Notes: generated by a model not told the origin, from the sequence alone. A DNA stretch of 64,000 nucleotides from Arthrobacter silvisoli (GCF_003369445.1 NZ_QRCU01000041.1:1-64000); one strand, 5' to 3'. Counted from the stretch's first letter, positions 42,227 through 52,539 are shown. A program made the numbers and translations.

Positions 42227-43048
42227 CTACAGCCAGCCCAGGGGCTCGACCACGTCGCCGTTGACCATGACCTCGAAATGCAGGTGGCAGCCGGTGGAAG
42301 CGCCGGTAGTGCCGCTGAGGGCGATCACGTCCCCGCGGTTGACACTCTGGCCCACCGAGACGTTGAACGACGACAGGTGGTTGTAGGTGGTTTCCAGGCC
42401 GTTGCCGTGGTCGATCACCACCCGGTTGCCGCCGCCGTAGGGGTGCCAGCCGGCGAAGGTGACCTTGCCGGAGGCCGCTGCGAAGACATCGGTGCCGCAC
42501 TGTGCCGCGAAGTCACGGCCGCGGTGGAACTCGCCGTAGCCACCGGTAAACGGATCGATCCGGTAACCGAAGGGCGAGACGGAAACCATGCTGGACAGCG
42601 GTGCGCCAAGGGTGCCCTTGGACGATTCGACCTGGACGGAGCCGGCCGACTGCGCGCTGAGCAACTGGCGGAGCTTGGCGTCCGGATCGGCCTTGGTGGA
42701 GACGGCCATGCGGCTGAAATCGACCTTCGCGCTGGCGGAAACCGCAATTTCGGGCTGCGAGCCTGCCGCCAAAGCGGCCGCGGAGGAGCCGCCTTCGGAA
42801 GCAGTCAGGGCCCCGGTTCCCGGGAGCGCCACGGTCATGATGAGACCGGTGGCAGCTAGCGCAACGCCGGCCTTTTGGCCCACGCCGCTCGCGGCGGCGA
42901 AGTCCGCCACCTGCTGCAGCGGGCTCCTGCGGCGGCGGGTGCCGGCACGGGAATCACGAGGCAGGTCGACCCTTGCGACGGCCCGTGGCCGCAGCTCAGC
43001 AACGGGACCGGACGCACGCCTGCGGCCCCTGGTGTTCTGCGTGGTCAA
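42227..43048 (-). CDS. Secreted M23-family metallopeptidase
   Basis: A 273-residue protein with a basic N-terminus, one hydrophobic export segment (GVALAATGLIMTVALPGTGA), and a C-terminal LytM/M23 domain. Zinc ligands visible are His175 and Asp179 (EFHRGRDFAA) and the HLH of Cys-HLHFEV (His255/His257). It cleaves peptidoglycan cross-bridges or stem peptides. TTG start at 43048 with AGAGGA upstream. Behind a second c-di-AMP riboswitch. A stem GCATCAAC/GTTGATGC at 42115-42139 follows the gene. Confidence 0.9.
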   Translation of the reverse strand: MTTQNTRGRRRASGPVAELRPRAVARVDLPRDSRAGTRRRRSPLQQVADFAAASGVGQKAGVALAATGLIMTVALPGTGALTASEGGSSAAALAAGSQPEIAVSASAKVDFSRMAVSTKADPDAKLRQLLSAQSAGSVQVESSKGTLGAPLSSMVSVSPFGYRIDPFTGGYGEFHRGRDFAAQCGTDVFAAASGKVTFAGWHPYGGGNRVVIDHGNGLETTYNHLSSFNVSVGQSVNRGDVIALSGTTGASTGCHLHFEVMVNGDVVEPLGWL

Positions 43049-43065
43049 AAGGTTCCTCTCTGGAA

Positions 43066-43236
43066 GCCTGCGAGGTTAGCTGTCGGATTCAGGTCAGAGA
43101 GTGCATAGACCTGGCCCGCAGAAAAGGCACGCGGCACAGGGGTATCCCCGAAAGGCCCTGCGTAACGTGCTTCCCGTGCGGACTTCACCCCAAGGCTGCC
43201 TTCCGGCAACCAGCGATGGTTCCCCCGCCCCTGCCA
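43066..43236 (-). promoter_or_regulatory. c-di-AMP riboswitch ahead of the M23 peptidase gene
   Basis: Same conserved blocks as the copy at 41925-42065, read on the minus strand: GGCGGGGGAACC (about 43218-43229), CCTTGGGGTGAAGT (about 43182-43195) and TCCGACAGCTAACCTCGCAG (about 43068-43087). The aptamer is longer than its neighbour because a peripheral stem (about 43110-43170) is larger. It ends about 18 bases before the TTG start. The rest of the 43049-43369 gap shows no gene. Confidence 0.9.
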
Positions 43237-43369
43237 ATGAACGGATTAATCCACCTGTTCCGCTGGCAGGGTTCGACTGCGGATCAGGTAACGCTTTGGT
43301 ATCGGCGCTCGTACCCAACTATAGGTGATTAATACCCTCAGTAATAAATTCGTTATCTTCGCCGGCGGG

Positions 43370-44065
43370 TCAGTCGACGGTCACAAAGACGTGCGCGGCG
43401 ACTTCCGGCGGCAGCTCCAGGGCACCCTCAATGCCAGGGACGCGAACAGAGATGTAGTCCCCCACCCGGGCAAGGGACACCTGCGCACCGGGGCGGATGC
43501 CGCCCTCATCCAGCTGGACCAGGAGCTCGGGCTCCACCTGGATGGGTTCGGCCAGTCGGCTGACCACTACGCGGGCGTCCGGGGCGTAGTCGTCCATGGC
43601 CTGCAGGAGGTTCACGACGCCGTCACCGAACGGGAGCGCAGGGGTTCCGCCAATGGCTTCGAGCCCCGGGATCGGGTTGCCGTACGGGGACTCGGTGGGG
43701 CGGTCCAGGAGTTCATAGAGCCTGCGTTCGACGCGCTCGCTCATCACGTGCTCCCAGCGGCATGCCTCATCGTGGACGTAGGCCCAATCCAGGCCGATGA
43801 CGTCAGCGAGGAGCCGTTCGGCGAGCCGGTGCTTGCGCATGACCTCGGTGGCGCGCTTGCGCCCGGCCGGAGTCAGTTCGAGGTGGCGGTCATTGGAGAC
43901 GACGACGAGACCGTCCCGTTCCATACGGCCCACCGTCTGGGACACCGTGGGGCCGGAGTGCCGGAGGCGTTCGGCGATGCGGGCACGAAGAGCCACGATG
44001 CCTTCTTCTTCGAGCTCCAAGATGGTTCGAAGATACATCTCAGTGGTATCGATCAGATCCGTCAT
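43370..44065 (-). CDS. ideR: Iron-dependent regulator, DtxR/IdeR type
   Basis: A 231-residue metal-dependent repressor. Residues 1-65 form the winged helix (ERLRHSGPTVSQTVGRMERD). All DtxR metal ligands occur at the canonical positions: Met10, Cys102, Glu105 and His106 (ACRWEHVM) for the primary site, and His79, Glu83 and His98 for the ancillary site. Cys at 102 rather than Glu points to Fe2+ over Mn2+. The C-terminal SH3-like FeoA-type domain is present (VSLARVGDYISVRVPG). Start at 44065 gives exact family numbering. It should repress iron-uptake genes. Confidence 0.93.
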   Translation of the reverse strand: MTDLIDTTEMYLRTILELEEEGIVALRARIAERLRHSGPTVSQTVGRMERDGLVVVSNDRHLELTPAGRKRATEVMRKHRLAERLLADVIGLDWAYVHDEACRWEHVMSERVERRLYELLDRPTESPYGNPIPGLEAIGGTPALPFGDGVVNLLQAMDDYAPDARVVVSRLAEPIQVEPELLVQLDEGGIRPGAQVSLARVGDYISVRVPGIEGALELPPEVAAHVFVTVD

Positions 44066-44180
44066 CAAGCTCAGCTCCTCGAGCGCAGTATCTTGCGTAT
44101 TTTCCACCGTACCGCAAGCAGTACGGCGGCCGATTCGCGGGCATTCCGACCCGCGCTCCGGGCTCCAGCCTAGCTTATTT

Positions 44181-44201
44181 GGAATTACTCTTGATAATTC
44201 C
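44181..44201. promoter_or_regulatory. Perfect dyad between ideR and serC
   Basis: GGAATTA-CTCTTGA-TAATTCC, a perfect 7-base inverted repeat with 7-base spacer in AT-rich sequence, 116 bases from the ideR start and 155 from the serC start. It does not match the DtxR box (TTAGGTTAGSCTAACCTAA). The remaining 44066-44355 region shows no gene. Confidence 0.5.
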
Positions 44202-44352
44202 GGGCGATGCCACGGGACACATTCGCCGGGGCGTGGCGCACTGTGACAGCCCGGTTCTGAGCTGCCCGCGAAGTCAGGCAGAATTGGGGAGGCGATGGCG
44301 CACTTCTGCCACCCGCCACGAACCACCTGGCCCGCAACACCATTGGAGCTAA

Positions 44353-45486
<1,134 letters not shown>

Positions 45487-45503
45487 CACACCGACTGCAA
45501 CGG

Positions 45504-45530
45504 CGCCGCTCCGGGTTTCCCGGGGCGGCG
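45504..45530. terminator. Terminator after serC
   Basis: CGCCGCTCCGGG / CCCGGGGCGGCG with a TTT loop, followed by CTTTCTG. It separates serC from the convergent MFS gene. Confidence 0.8.
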
Positions 45531-45550
45531 CTTTCTGTAAGAACGCTGTG

Positions 45551-45591
45551 CTTGTGGAGACAGGCCTTGTGGAGACAGGCCTTGTGGAGCT
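45551..45591. repeat. 15-base tandem repeat after serC
   Basis: CTTGTGGAGACAGGC occurs twice in tandem, then a partial third copy (CTTGTGGAGCT). It lies between the serC terminator and the MFS stop codon. Confidence 0.8.
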
Positions 45592-45598
45592 TAGCGGG

Positions 45599-46885
45599 CT
45601 AGGACCGGTGCGGTGCCTCGCCGGCTGGCACAGAGGCTATCCGGAAGACCCGCAGCCCCCTCGCGCTCCGGTCGAACCGCAGGCGGAGCTGCCGCGCCCT
45701 GACAATCCAGACAAGTCCGACGACGGCGGCGGAGATGCCTGCCGCTGCGGCGACGCCGAGGGACCAGCGCGGCCCGGCCACGTTGGCGATCCAGCCCACC
45801 AACGGCGCCCCGACGGGTGTTCCGCCCATGAAGATCGCCATGTAAAGCGCCATGACGCGGCCACGCATCACCGGATCGGTAGTGGATTGCACATAGCCGT
45901 TGGCGCTGGTGATCATGGTCAGCGCGAACAGGCCCACCGGCACGAGCGCAAAGCCGAACAAGGTGTAATCGGGTGCTAGGGCGGCCAGGAGGCTGGCCAC
46001 CCCGAAGGCCCCGGCGGCCCCGAAGATCAGGCGCAGGCGCGGACGTCCCCGCCTGGCCGAGAGCAGTGCGCCGGCCACCGAGCCGATGGCCATTACCGAA
46101 TTCATCAGCCCGAAGGCGCTGGCGTCCATGCCGAATTCCGTGCCTACCATCGCCGCGATGAACAGGACGAAGTTCAGCCCTAGGGTGCCCATGATGAAGA
46201 TCGCAACGAGGACCACCACGATGTCCCGGCGGTGGCGCACGTAGCGCAGGCCCTCAAGGATGCGGCCCTTGCCTGCCGCGGCACGGGGCTGGACGCGCAG
46301 GGTGTTCATGGGAATCACAGCCAAGGCCAGGATCATCGCCAGGAACGTCACGGTGTTCAGCAGGAAGACCCAGCCCGGGCCCACGACGACGGTGAGCACG
46401 CCCGCGACGGCCGGACCGATCATGCGGGCGACATTGAAGGAGGCGCTGTTGAGCGCCACGGCGTTGGCCAGGGAGTCGTCGCCCACGAGTTCGGAGACAA
46501 ATGTCTGACGGACCGGGGCATCCAGGGCGGACACCAGGCCCAGCAGAAGGGCGAAGAGGTAGACGTGCCACAGTTGCCCGGCCCCGGCCACCACCAGGAT
46601 TCCCAGGCCCGTGCTCAGCAGGGCCATGAGCCCCTGGGTCAGGAAGAGCAGGCGCCGGCGGTTGTAGCGGTCCGCGAGCAACCCGGCCCAAGGCGCCAGG
46701 AAGAGCTGCGGACCCATCTGCAGGGCGAGCGTGATGCCCATGGCCCCGGCGTCATGGTTGCTGAGGTGGTCGAAGACCAGCCAGTCCTGGGCGGTGCGCT
46801 GCATCCAGGTCCCGACGTTGGAGACCAAGGCGCCCAGGAACCAGACCCGGTAGTTGCGTATGTGCAGGGACCTGAAGGTGGACAT
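45599..46885 (-). CDS. MFS transporter (EntS/DHA3-like exporter)
   Basis: A 428-residue, 12-helix major facilitator. N-terminal FRSLHIRNYRVWFLGALVSN and the QDWLVFDHLS loop, plus LFLAPWAGLLADRYNRRRLL, are typical of the DHA3 group that includes the enterobactin exporter EntS and macrolide exporters. The central region has ALDAPVRQTFVSELVGDDSL, a common signature of this group. The C-terminus ends in a basic tail. Substrate unknown. It faces serC and is followed on its 5' side by the DUF3027 gene. Confidence 0.88.
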   Translation of the reverse strand: MSTFRSLHIRNYRVWFLGALVSNVGTWMQRTAQDWLVFDHLSNHDAGAMGITLALQMGPQLFLAPWAGLLADRYNRRRLLFLTQGLMALLSTGLGILVVAGAGQLWHVYLFALLLGLVSALDAPVRQTFVSELVGDDSLANAVALNSASFNVARMIGPAVAGVLTVVVGPGWVFLLNTVTFLAMILALAVIPMNTLRVQPRAAAGKGRILEGLRYVRHRRDIVVVLVAIFIMGTLGLNFVLFIAAMVGTEFGMDASAFGLMNSVMAIGSVAGALLSARRGRPRLRLIFGAAGAFGVASLLAALAPDYTLFGFALVPVGLFALTMITSANGYVQSTTDPVMRGRVMALYMAIFMGGTPVGAPLVGWIANVAGPRWSLGVAAAAGISAAVVGLVWIVRARQLRLRFDRSARGLRVFRIASVPAGEAPHRS

Positions 46886-46929
46886 CAGTTGCCGCCTTCA
46901 TCCGGATCACCTGCAGGACGCCCCAAGAC

Positions 46930-47571
46930 CTATTCAGCCTCGGTTTCGCCGTCGCCGGCAGCGTCGTCGGGTTCATCGGCGTCATCGGAGACTTCAGAAG
47001 CATCTGCACCGTCGTCGTCAGCGTCCTCGGAGATGTCTCCGGCATCGGACGGTTTGCCGCCGCCGGCACCGATGCCGCCGGCGTCGTCCGAATCGCCCGC
47101 CGGAACGGGGGCCTCATCTTCGGGACGGACGCGCTTGGCCCACGGAACCCATTCGGGGGCCAGTATCGATTCCTCCGAGGGCAACAGCCCGAGTTCGCTT
47201 ACCGTGACAGTCTTCGAGCGGGAATTGCGGGTCACCACGGCGTACCACTGCCAGCCGCCGTAGCCGGGCAGGCGGGACTCGAAGAGGTGCGTGACCACCC
47301 GCTCGCCCTCGGACTTCGCCGCGATGTGCGGGCCGATCTCGCTGTCCTTCGCGATGGTGGCCACCGCTTCGCGGGCGACGTCGACGGCGGCAGCCAGGAA
47401 GGCGTCCGGTTTCCCGACCCGCCACACCGGGACGCCGGCGCGCGGTTTGGCTGCCGGAGCCTTCGACGGGGCTGCCTGGGGGGTGGCCGCAGCGGTCTTC
47501 CGCGCGGAAGCACCACCTGCCGCCGCTGCGGGAGCGTCGGCCTGGCCGGCTTCTACGGATTCGGAAGTCAT
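46930..47571 (-). CDS. DUF3027 protein
   Basis: A 213-residue protein starting MTSESVEAGQADAPAAAAGG. An Ala/Pro/Lys-rich N-terminal linker leads to the DUF3027 core (FLAAAVDVAREAVATIAKDS, VVTHLFESRLPGYGGWQWYA, then VTRNSRSKTVTVSELGLLP and WVPWAKRVRPED). The last 50 residues are extremely acidic (GDISEDADDDGADASEVSDD). DUF3027 is an actinobacterial family of unknown function. It follows the cold-shock gene by 7 bases, a conserved pairing that suggests a linked role in RNA or translation, not demonstrated. Confidence 0.88.
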   Translation of the reverse strand: MTSESVEAGQADAPAAAAGGASARKTAAATPQAAPSKAPAAKPRAGVPVWRVGKPDAFLAAAVDVAREAVATIAKDSEIGPHIAAKSEGERVVTHLFESRLPGYGGWQWYAVVTRNSRSKTVTVSELGLLPSEESILAPEWVPWAKRVRPEDEAPVPAGDSDDAGGIGAGGGKPSDAGDISEDADDDGADASEVSDDADEPDDAAGDGETEAE

Positions 47572-47578
47572 GGGTGGC

Positions 47579-47962
47579 CTAGGCCTCGAGCTCGTCGGCA
47601 ACCTTGCGGAGGGCAGCCGCGATGGCCTTGCCCTTGGCACCTTCGGGGTACTTGCCCGCGGAGAGGCTGCCGGACAGCTTGTCGAGCACGGAGACGAGGT
47701 CCTGGACCACAGGGGCGAGCTCGCGGGCGCCCATGCGCTTGGCCTTGGCAACGGAAGGCAACTTGTCCAGCACACGCAGGCCAAGGGCCTGGGCGCCGCG
47801 GCGGCCATCGGCCACGCCGAACTCGACCCTGGTTCCGGCTTTGAGTTCGCTTACGCCTGCGGGAAGCGCCGATTTGGGCAGGAACACTTCCTGGCCGTCT
47901 TCGGCCGCGAGGAAGCCGAAACCTTTGTCCTTGTCATACCACTTGACCTTGCCGGTGGGCAC
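47579..47962 (-). CDS. Cold-shock domain protein with C-terminal extension
   Basis: A 127-residue protein. Residues 1-65 are a cold-shock domain with the RNA-binding motifs GKVKWYDKDKGFGFLA and EVFLPKSALP; the second motif is FLPKS instead of FVHFS, so one aromatic RNA contact is altered. A helical C-terminal half follows (ELAPVVQDLVSVLDKLSGSL, KGKAIAAALRKVADELEA), absent from standard CspA. GTG start at 47962 gives VPTGKVKW. Upstream partner of the DUF3027 gene. Confidence 0.87.
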   Translation of the reverse strand: MPTGKVKWYDKDKGFGFLAAEDGQEVFLPKSALPAGVSELKAGTRVEFGVADGRRGAQALGLRVLDKLPSVAKAKRMGARELAPVVQDLVSVLDKLSGSLSAGKYPEGAKGKAIAAALRKVADELEA

Positions 47963-48131
47963 GTATTCAACCTTCTTCGTTCTTGCGTGGAGGCACGGCC
48001 GGCAGTTCACCGCATCCGCAGGGTCCTGCGGGATCAGGGGCGATTGCCTGCTCCGTGTTGGTCTGTTCCCTTAAGGTTATCGTGCCGGGCAGCGATCCCG
48101 CGCTTTGGGACGGGCTGTTAGCGTTGCTTCC

Positions 48132-48347
48132 ATGAGTATCACCGGCTACCGCCGCCCCCTGACGATCGCTGCCGCCGTCGTCGCTTTGCTGTCCCTGGCC
48201 GCCGTGGGTGGGGTCATGGCGATCGCAGCCGCGGGCAGTGCCGCCCCGGTCTGGATGACGTCCGTGGCCCTCTACGGCCTGCCGCTGGCCTTCCTCGGGA
48301 TGCTCGTCCTGGTGGTGGACGCCGTGTTCCAGCGCCGCCGGAAATAA
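48132..48347 (+). CDS. Small two-helix membrane protein
   Basis: A 71-residue protein starting MSITGYRRPL with two hydrophobic helices (LTIAAAVVALLSLAAVGGVM, then WMTSVALYGLPLAFLGMLVL) and a basic tail RRRK. I do not recognise a family. It precedes the XPB-partner gene by about 40 bases on the same strand. Confidence 0.65.
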   Translation: MSITGYRRPLTIAAAVVALLSLAAVGGVMAIAAAGSAAPVWMTSVALYGLPLAFLGMLVLVVDAVFQRRRK

Positions 48348-48388
48348 GGCAGGTCACGCTGGCTCCTGCGGGCGGTAACGTTGAAGTG

Positions 48389-50866
48389 ATGTCCCTCATC
48401 CGCGCGCTCAGCAAAGACCTGGAAGCGCGCAGCGACGATTCGCTGCGGGCCCTGTTCGCCGCGCGGCCGGACCTTATTTCACCCGCGGCCCCGGACTTCG
48501 CGGCCCTCGCCGCACGGGCCAGCGCGCGCGTGAGCGTGCAGCGGGCCCTCGAACGGCTGACCAAGCCCGAAATGCAGGTCCTGGAAGCATTGCACCTGTG
48601 CACGAACCCGGACACCGGCCACGGCGTTTCCGCGGCCGGGCTCAAGAAAGCGATCGCCGGGGCCACCCTGACGGCGCTCGAAACGATCCTGCACCGGCTC
48701 GGGGACCTGGCACTCATCCACCGTTGCGAACCGCCCGCCGGCACCCATCCGCCCGTGTCCAGGCAGCGCTTCTACCTGCCGGTGGGGAGCCTGAAGGACG
48801 TGGTGGGCATCTACCCGGCGGGCCTGGGCCGCAGCTACACGGAACTGGTACGGCTGCAGCCCGCCTTCGCGCAGCGCGTGGTCCACCTGGTTGCCGAGCT
48901 GCGCCGCAGCGGGGCGGCCGTGCCGGAAGCAGCCACCCCCATGGAAGCCGCCCTCGCCCTGCAGCGCTGGACCTCGGGGCCGAAGGCCCTGGACCACATC
49001 CTCGCCGGCGCCCCGGAACGGACCCGTGCCCTGCTGGACAAGTTCGGGAACTGGGCCATGGGTGCCGTGCCGCAGGCCCAGCGCATGGCCTCGATCGGCA
49101 ACGAAGGCCCCGACGTCGGCCCTGTCGACTGGCTGCTGGCCCGCGGCCTGCTGGTCCCCCTGGACGCCTCCCACGTGGAGCTTCCGCACAGCGTGGGCCT
49201 GGCGCTGCGCAACGGCATGATCGTGGACCATTTCACCGTGCGGGCCCCGCGGCCCGAATTAGGCCTCACCAGCGCCCTGCTCCGCCGGAACGCGGCCCTT
49301 GGCGCCATCGCCGAGGCCCTGCGGCTCCTCGGCGAGCTGCTCGCGGCCGTGCGCGAGCAGCCGCTCGCCACACTACGCAGCGGCGGCGTAGGTGTGCGCG
49401 AACTGAAACGCCTCGCGGACCGGCTCCGGCTGGAGATACGCGAGGCGGGCCTGTTCCTGGAACTCGCCGCACTCGCCGGGCTCCTGCGCCTGGACGTGGA
49501 CAGCTCAACCTGGATCCAGCCGCCCGGGCTGGAATGGCTCGCCTTGCCCCGCCAGGAACAATGGCTCTGGGTGGTCAATGCCTGGCTGGCGAGCGAACGG
49601 GCGCCCTCCCTGGTGGGCCAGGCAGTATCCGCATCCGCCGGCCACCAAGGCAGGCCGAACTCCGCCGGTACCACCATCAACGCCCTGTCCGCCGAGGCCC
49701 AGCGTCCGGACGCCCCGCTGATCCGCCGTCGCGTGCTGGACATCCTGCAGGAGCTCACCGCGGAGGCGTCCGCCCCTGATGGCAGGGCCCCCGTCCTGGA
49801 CGCGCGCTCCGTGCTGGAACGCGCGGAGTGGTCCCAGCCCCGGATGGCCCGCCGCTTCAGCTCCCTGGTGCCCGGGATCCTCCACGAAGCGGAGCTTCTG
49901 GGGCTCATCGGTTCCGGCGCGTTTACCCAGCTCGGTGCGGCAATCGCCACCGAAGACCCGGACCGGGCCTTGGAAATCCTTGGCGAGCACCTGCCGGCCG
50001 CCGTCAACCACGTGCTCCTGCAGGCCGACCTCACCGCAGTGGCGCCGGGGTACCTGGCGCCGGGACTCGGCGAGCGCCTGACCCTGCTCGCCGATGCCGA
50101 GGGGCAGGGCCCTGCCACCATCTACCGTTTCTCCGAGGCTTCCATCCGCAGGGCGCTCGACGCCGGCCAGGACGCCGCGTCCATCCTGCAGTTCCTGAGC
50201 GAACACTCCGCCACGGACGTTCCCCAGCCGCTGGAGTACTTGGTGCAGGACACTGCTTCCAGGCACGGAAGGCTGCGCGTCGCCAGCAGCGCCAGCTTCA
50301 TCCAGAGCGACGACGAAGCCGCCATCGCCGAACTCCTCCTGGAGGCCGGCACCTCGAGCCTGGGCCTGGTCCGGATCGCGCCCACCGTGCTGACCTCCGC
50401 GGCGAGCCCCCGGGAAACCGCAAGGGTGCTGCGCGAGCTGGGACTGTCCCCCACCGTGCAGGAGCCCGAGCCCGCCGTCGTACGTTACAAGCGGACCGCC
50501 GCCGTCGCCGGAAGCGCACGGCCGGTCTATTCGGCGCCCCGATCGGCGCCCGCAGAGGACGACGTCGAAGCACAGCTTGCGGTGCTGCGGCACCGGCGGG
50601 GCGGGGCGGCGGAGACCTCCGGCGAGGCATCCGCGCAACTCGGACTGGAGGCCCTGCAGCGGGCCATCCGGCTGAAGCAGGCAGTCACCATGAATGTGGT
50701 GGACGGGGAGGGGAATTCCAACAGCGAAACGGTTGTTCCTGTCTCCGTCTCCGGTGGTAGGGTCCGGGTGTTCGACCCCGCCCGGGACACCGAACGGGTG
50801 CTGTCCATCCACCGGATCGTCGACGTCGAACCCGCGGCCGGGCAGGCCGCCAAACCACACAAGTAA
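48389..50866 (+). CDS. Helicase-associated (XPB-partner) protein
   Basis: An 825-residue protein of the actinobacterial family annotated as helicase-associated or helicase C-terminal-domain protein. It starts MSLIRALSKDLEARSDDSLR (ATG; a GTG is one codon upstream). It has several winged-helix-like, Ala/Leu-rich segments in the middle (LRRNAALGAIAEALRLLGEL). The C-terminal domain has EYLVQDTASRHGRLRVASSA, SFIQSDDEAAIAELLLEAGT and a final ALQRAIRLKQAVTMNVVDGE. It has no Walker A motif, so it is not itself a helicase. The XPB gene follows after 8 bases, and the pair is conserved in actinobacteria; presumably they work together in DNA repair, like archaeal XPB-Bax1, although similarity to Bax1 is not evident here. 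Confidence 0.85.
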   Translation: MSLIRALSKDLEARSDDSLRALFAARPDLISPAAPDFAALAARASARVSVQRALERLTKPEMQVLEALHLCTNPDTGHGVSAAGLKKAIAGATLTALETILHRLGDLALIHRCEPPAGTHPPVSRQRFYLPVGSLKDVVGIYPAGLGRSYTELVRLQPAFAQRVVHLVAELRRSGAAVPEAATPMEAALALQRWTSGPKALDHILAGAPERTRALLDKFGNWAMGAVPQAQRMASIGNEGPDVGPVDWLLARGLLVPLDASHVELPHSVGLALRNGMIVDHFTVRAPRPELGLTSALLRRNAALGAIAEALRLLGELLAAVREQPLATLRSGGVGVRELKRLADRLRLEIREAGLFLELAALAGLLRLDVDSSTWIQPPGLEWLALPRQEQWLWVVNAWLASERAPSLVGQAVSASAGHQGRPNSAGTTINALSAEAQRPDAPLIRRRVLDILQELTAEASAPDGRAPVLDARSVLERAEWSQPRMARRFSSLVPGILHEAELLGLIGSGAFTQLGAAIATEDPDRALEILGEHLPAAVNHVLLQADLTAVAPGYLAPGLGERLTLLADAEGQGPATIYRFSEASIRRALDAGQDAASILQFLSEHSATDVPQPLEYLVQDTASRHGRLRVASSASFIQSDDEAAIAELLLEAGTSSLGLVRIAPTVLTSAASPRETARVLRELGLSPTVQEPEPAVVRYKRTAAVAGSARPVYSAPRSAPAEDDVEAQLAVLRHRRGGAAETSGEASAQLGLEALQRAIRLKQAVTMNVVDGEGNSNSETVVPVSVSGGRVRVFDPARDTERVLSIHRIVDVEPAAGQAAKPHK

Positions 50867-50874
50867 GGAGCAGA

Positions 50875-52521
50875 GTGAGCGACGGTCCGCTGATTGTGCA
50901 GAGCGACAAGACCATCCTGCTGGAAGTGGACCATGAACTCGCCACCGAGGCCAGGCACGCCATTGCGGCATTCGCCGAGCTGGAGCGCGCCCCGGAGCAC
51001 GTACACAGCTACCGGCTCACTCCGCTCGGGCTATGGAACGCCCGGGCAGCGGGGCTGGACGCCGAAAAGGTACTGGATACTCTCCTGCGGTATTCGCGTT
51101 TCCCGGTGCCCCATTCGCTGCTGCTGGACGTCGAGGAAACGATGTCCCGCTACGGGCGGCTGCGGCTGGAGAAGGACCCGCAACACGGACTGGTGATGCG
51201 CACGGACGACTATCCCGTATTGGAGGAGGTCATCCGCGCCAAGAAGATCGCTCCCCTGTTGGGACCGCGGATCGACGGCGAAACCGTGGTGGTGCACTCC
51301 TCGCAGCGCGGGCAGCTCAAGCAGTTGCTGCTTAAGCTGGGCTGGCCGGCCGATGACCGCGCCGGCTATGTGGACGGGACGCCGCACCTGATCAGCCTGA
51401 ACGAGGACGGCTGGCAGCTGCGCCCCTACCAGAAGCTGGCCACGGAGAACTTCTGGTCCGGCGGCAGCGGGGTGGTGGTGCTTCCCTGCGGGGCGGGCAA
51501 GACCATCGTGGGAGCGGCCGCCATGGCCACGGGCTGCACCACCACGCTGATCCTGGTGACCAACACTGTGGCGGCCCGGCAGTGGAAGGACGAGCTGCTC
51601 CGGCGGACCACTCTCACCGAGGACGAGATCGGCGAATACTCCGGTTCCGTCAAGGAAGTCCGGCCGGTGACGATTGCCACCTACCAGGTTCTCACCACCA
51701 GGCGCGGCGGGATCTATCCGCACCTTGAGCTCGTGGACGGGCATGACTGGGGCTTGATCATCTATGACGAGGTCCACCTCCTGCCCGCGCCGATTTTCCG
51801 GATGACAGCAGACCTCCAGGCCCGGCGCCGCCTGGGCCTGACCGCCACCTTGGTCCGCGAGGACGGCAGGGAAGGCGAGGTATTTTCGCTCATCGGGCCC
51901 AAACGGTACGACGCGCCGTGGAAGGACATCGAGGCGCAGGGCTACATTGCCCCGGCCGACTGCGTGGAAGTGCGGGTGGACCTGCCGCGGGATGAGCGCG
52001 TCGCGTATGCGATGGCCGAGGACGCCGACAAGTACCGTCTGTGCTCGACGTCGGAAACCAAGACCGCGCTCGTCGAACAATTGGTCGCTGCACACCCCGG
52101 CGAGCAGTTGCTGGTGATCGGGCAATACATCGACCAGCTCGACGAAATCGGCGCGCGCCTGGATGCCCCGGTGATCAAGGGCGAAACCTCCGTGCGTATG
52201 CGGCAGAAACTGTTCGATGCCTTCCGGGCCGGAGAAATCAATACCCTGGTGGTGTCGAAGGTGGCCAACTTCTCCATCGACCTGCCGGAGGCTTCCGTGG
52301 CCATCCAGGTTTCGGGTTCCTTTGGGTCCCGGCAGGAGGAAGCGCAGCGGCTCGGCCGGCTTCTGCGCCCCAAGAAAGACGGCCGGGCGGCACGCTTCTA
52401 CGCGTTGGTTGCCCGGGACACCCTGGACCAGGATTTCGCCGCGAAGCGCCAGCGTTTCCTGGCCGAACAGGGGTACGCCTACCGGATCATGGACGCGAAA
52501 GACGTCGGCGCGGCGGGCTGA
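50875..52521 (+). CDS. XPB-type DNA repair helicase
   Basis: A 548-residue superfamily 2 helicase (GTG start). An N-terminal damage-recognition-like domain is followed by RPYQKLATENFWSGGSG, Walker A VVLPCGAGKTIVG, DEVH box IIYDEVHLLPAPIF, SAT-like motif GLTATLVREDG with the RED triplet typical of XPB, and a C-terminal RecA domain with FSIDLPEASVAIQVSG and EEAQRLGRLLRPKKDG. It unwinds DNA 3'-5' in repair. It is the partner of the preceding gene and convergent with lysG. Confidence 0.93.
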   Translation: MSDGPLIVQSDKTILLEVDHELATEARHAIAAFAELERAPEHVHSYRLTPLGLWNARAAGLDAEKVLDTLLRYSRFPVPHSLLLDVEETMSRYGRLRLEKDPQHGLVMRTDDYPVLEEVIRAKKIAPLLGPRIDGETVVVHSSQRGQLKQLLLKLGWPADDRAGYVDGTPHLISLNEDGWQLRPYQKLATENFWSGGSGVVVLPCGAGKTIVGAAAMATGCTTTLILVTNTVAARQWKDELLRRTTLTEDEIGEYSGSVKEVRPVTIATYQVLTTRRGGIYPHLELVDGHDWGLIIYDEVHLLPAPIFRMTADLQARRRLGLTATLVREDGREGEVFSLIGPKRYDAPWKDIEAQGYIAPADCVEVRVDLPRDERVAYAMAEDADKYRLCSTSETKTALVEQLVAAHPGEQLLVIGQYIDQLDEIGARLDAPVIKGETSVRMRQKLFDAFRAGEINTLVVSKVANFSIDLPEASVAIQVSGSFGSRQEEAQRLGRLLRPKKDGRAARFYALVARDTLDQDFAAKRQRFLAEQGYAYRIMDAKDVGAAG

Positions 52522-52539
52522 ACAGCCGCGCCCCTGGCG

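Noticed and set aside
44160-44205. DtxR/IdeR box controlling ideR
   Set aside because: AGCCTAGCTTATTTGG has only partial similarity to the consensus, and the obvious dyad there is of a different type.
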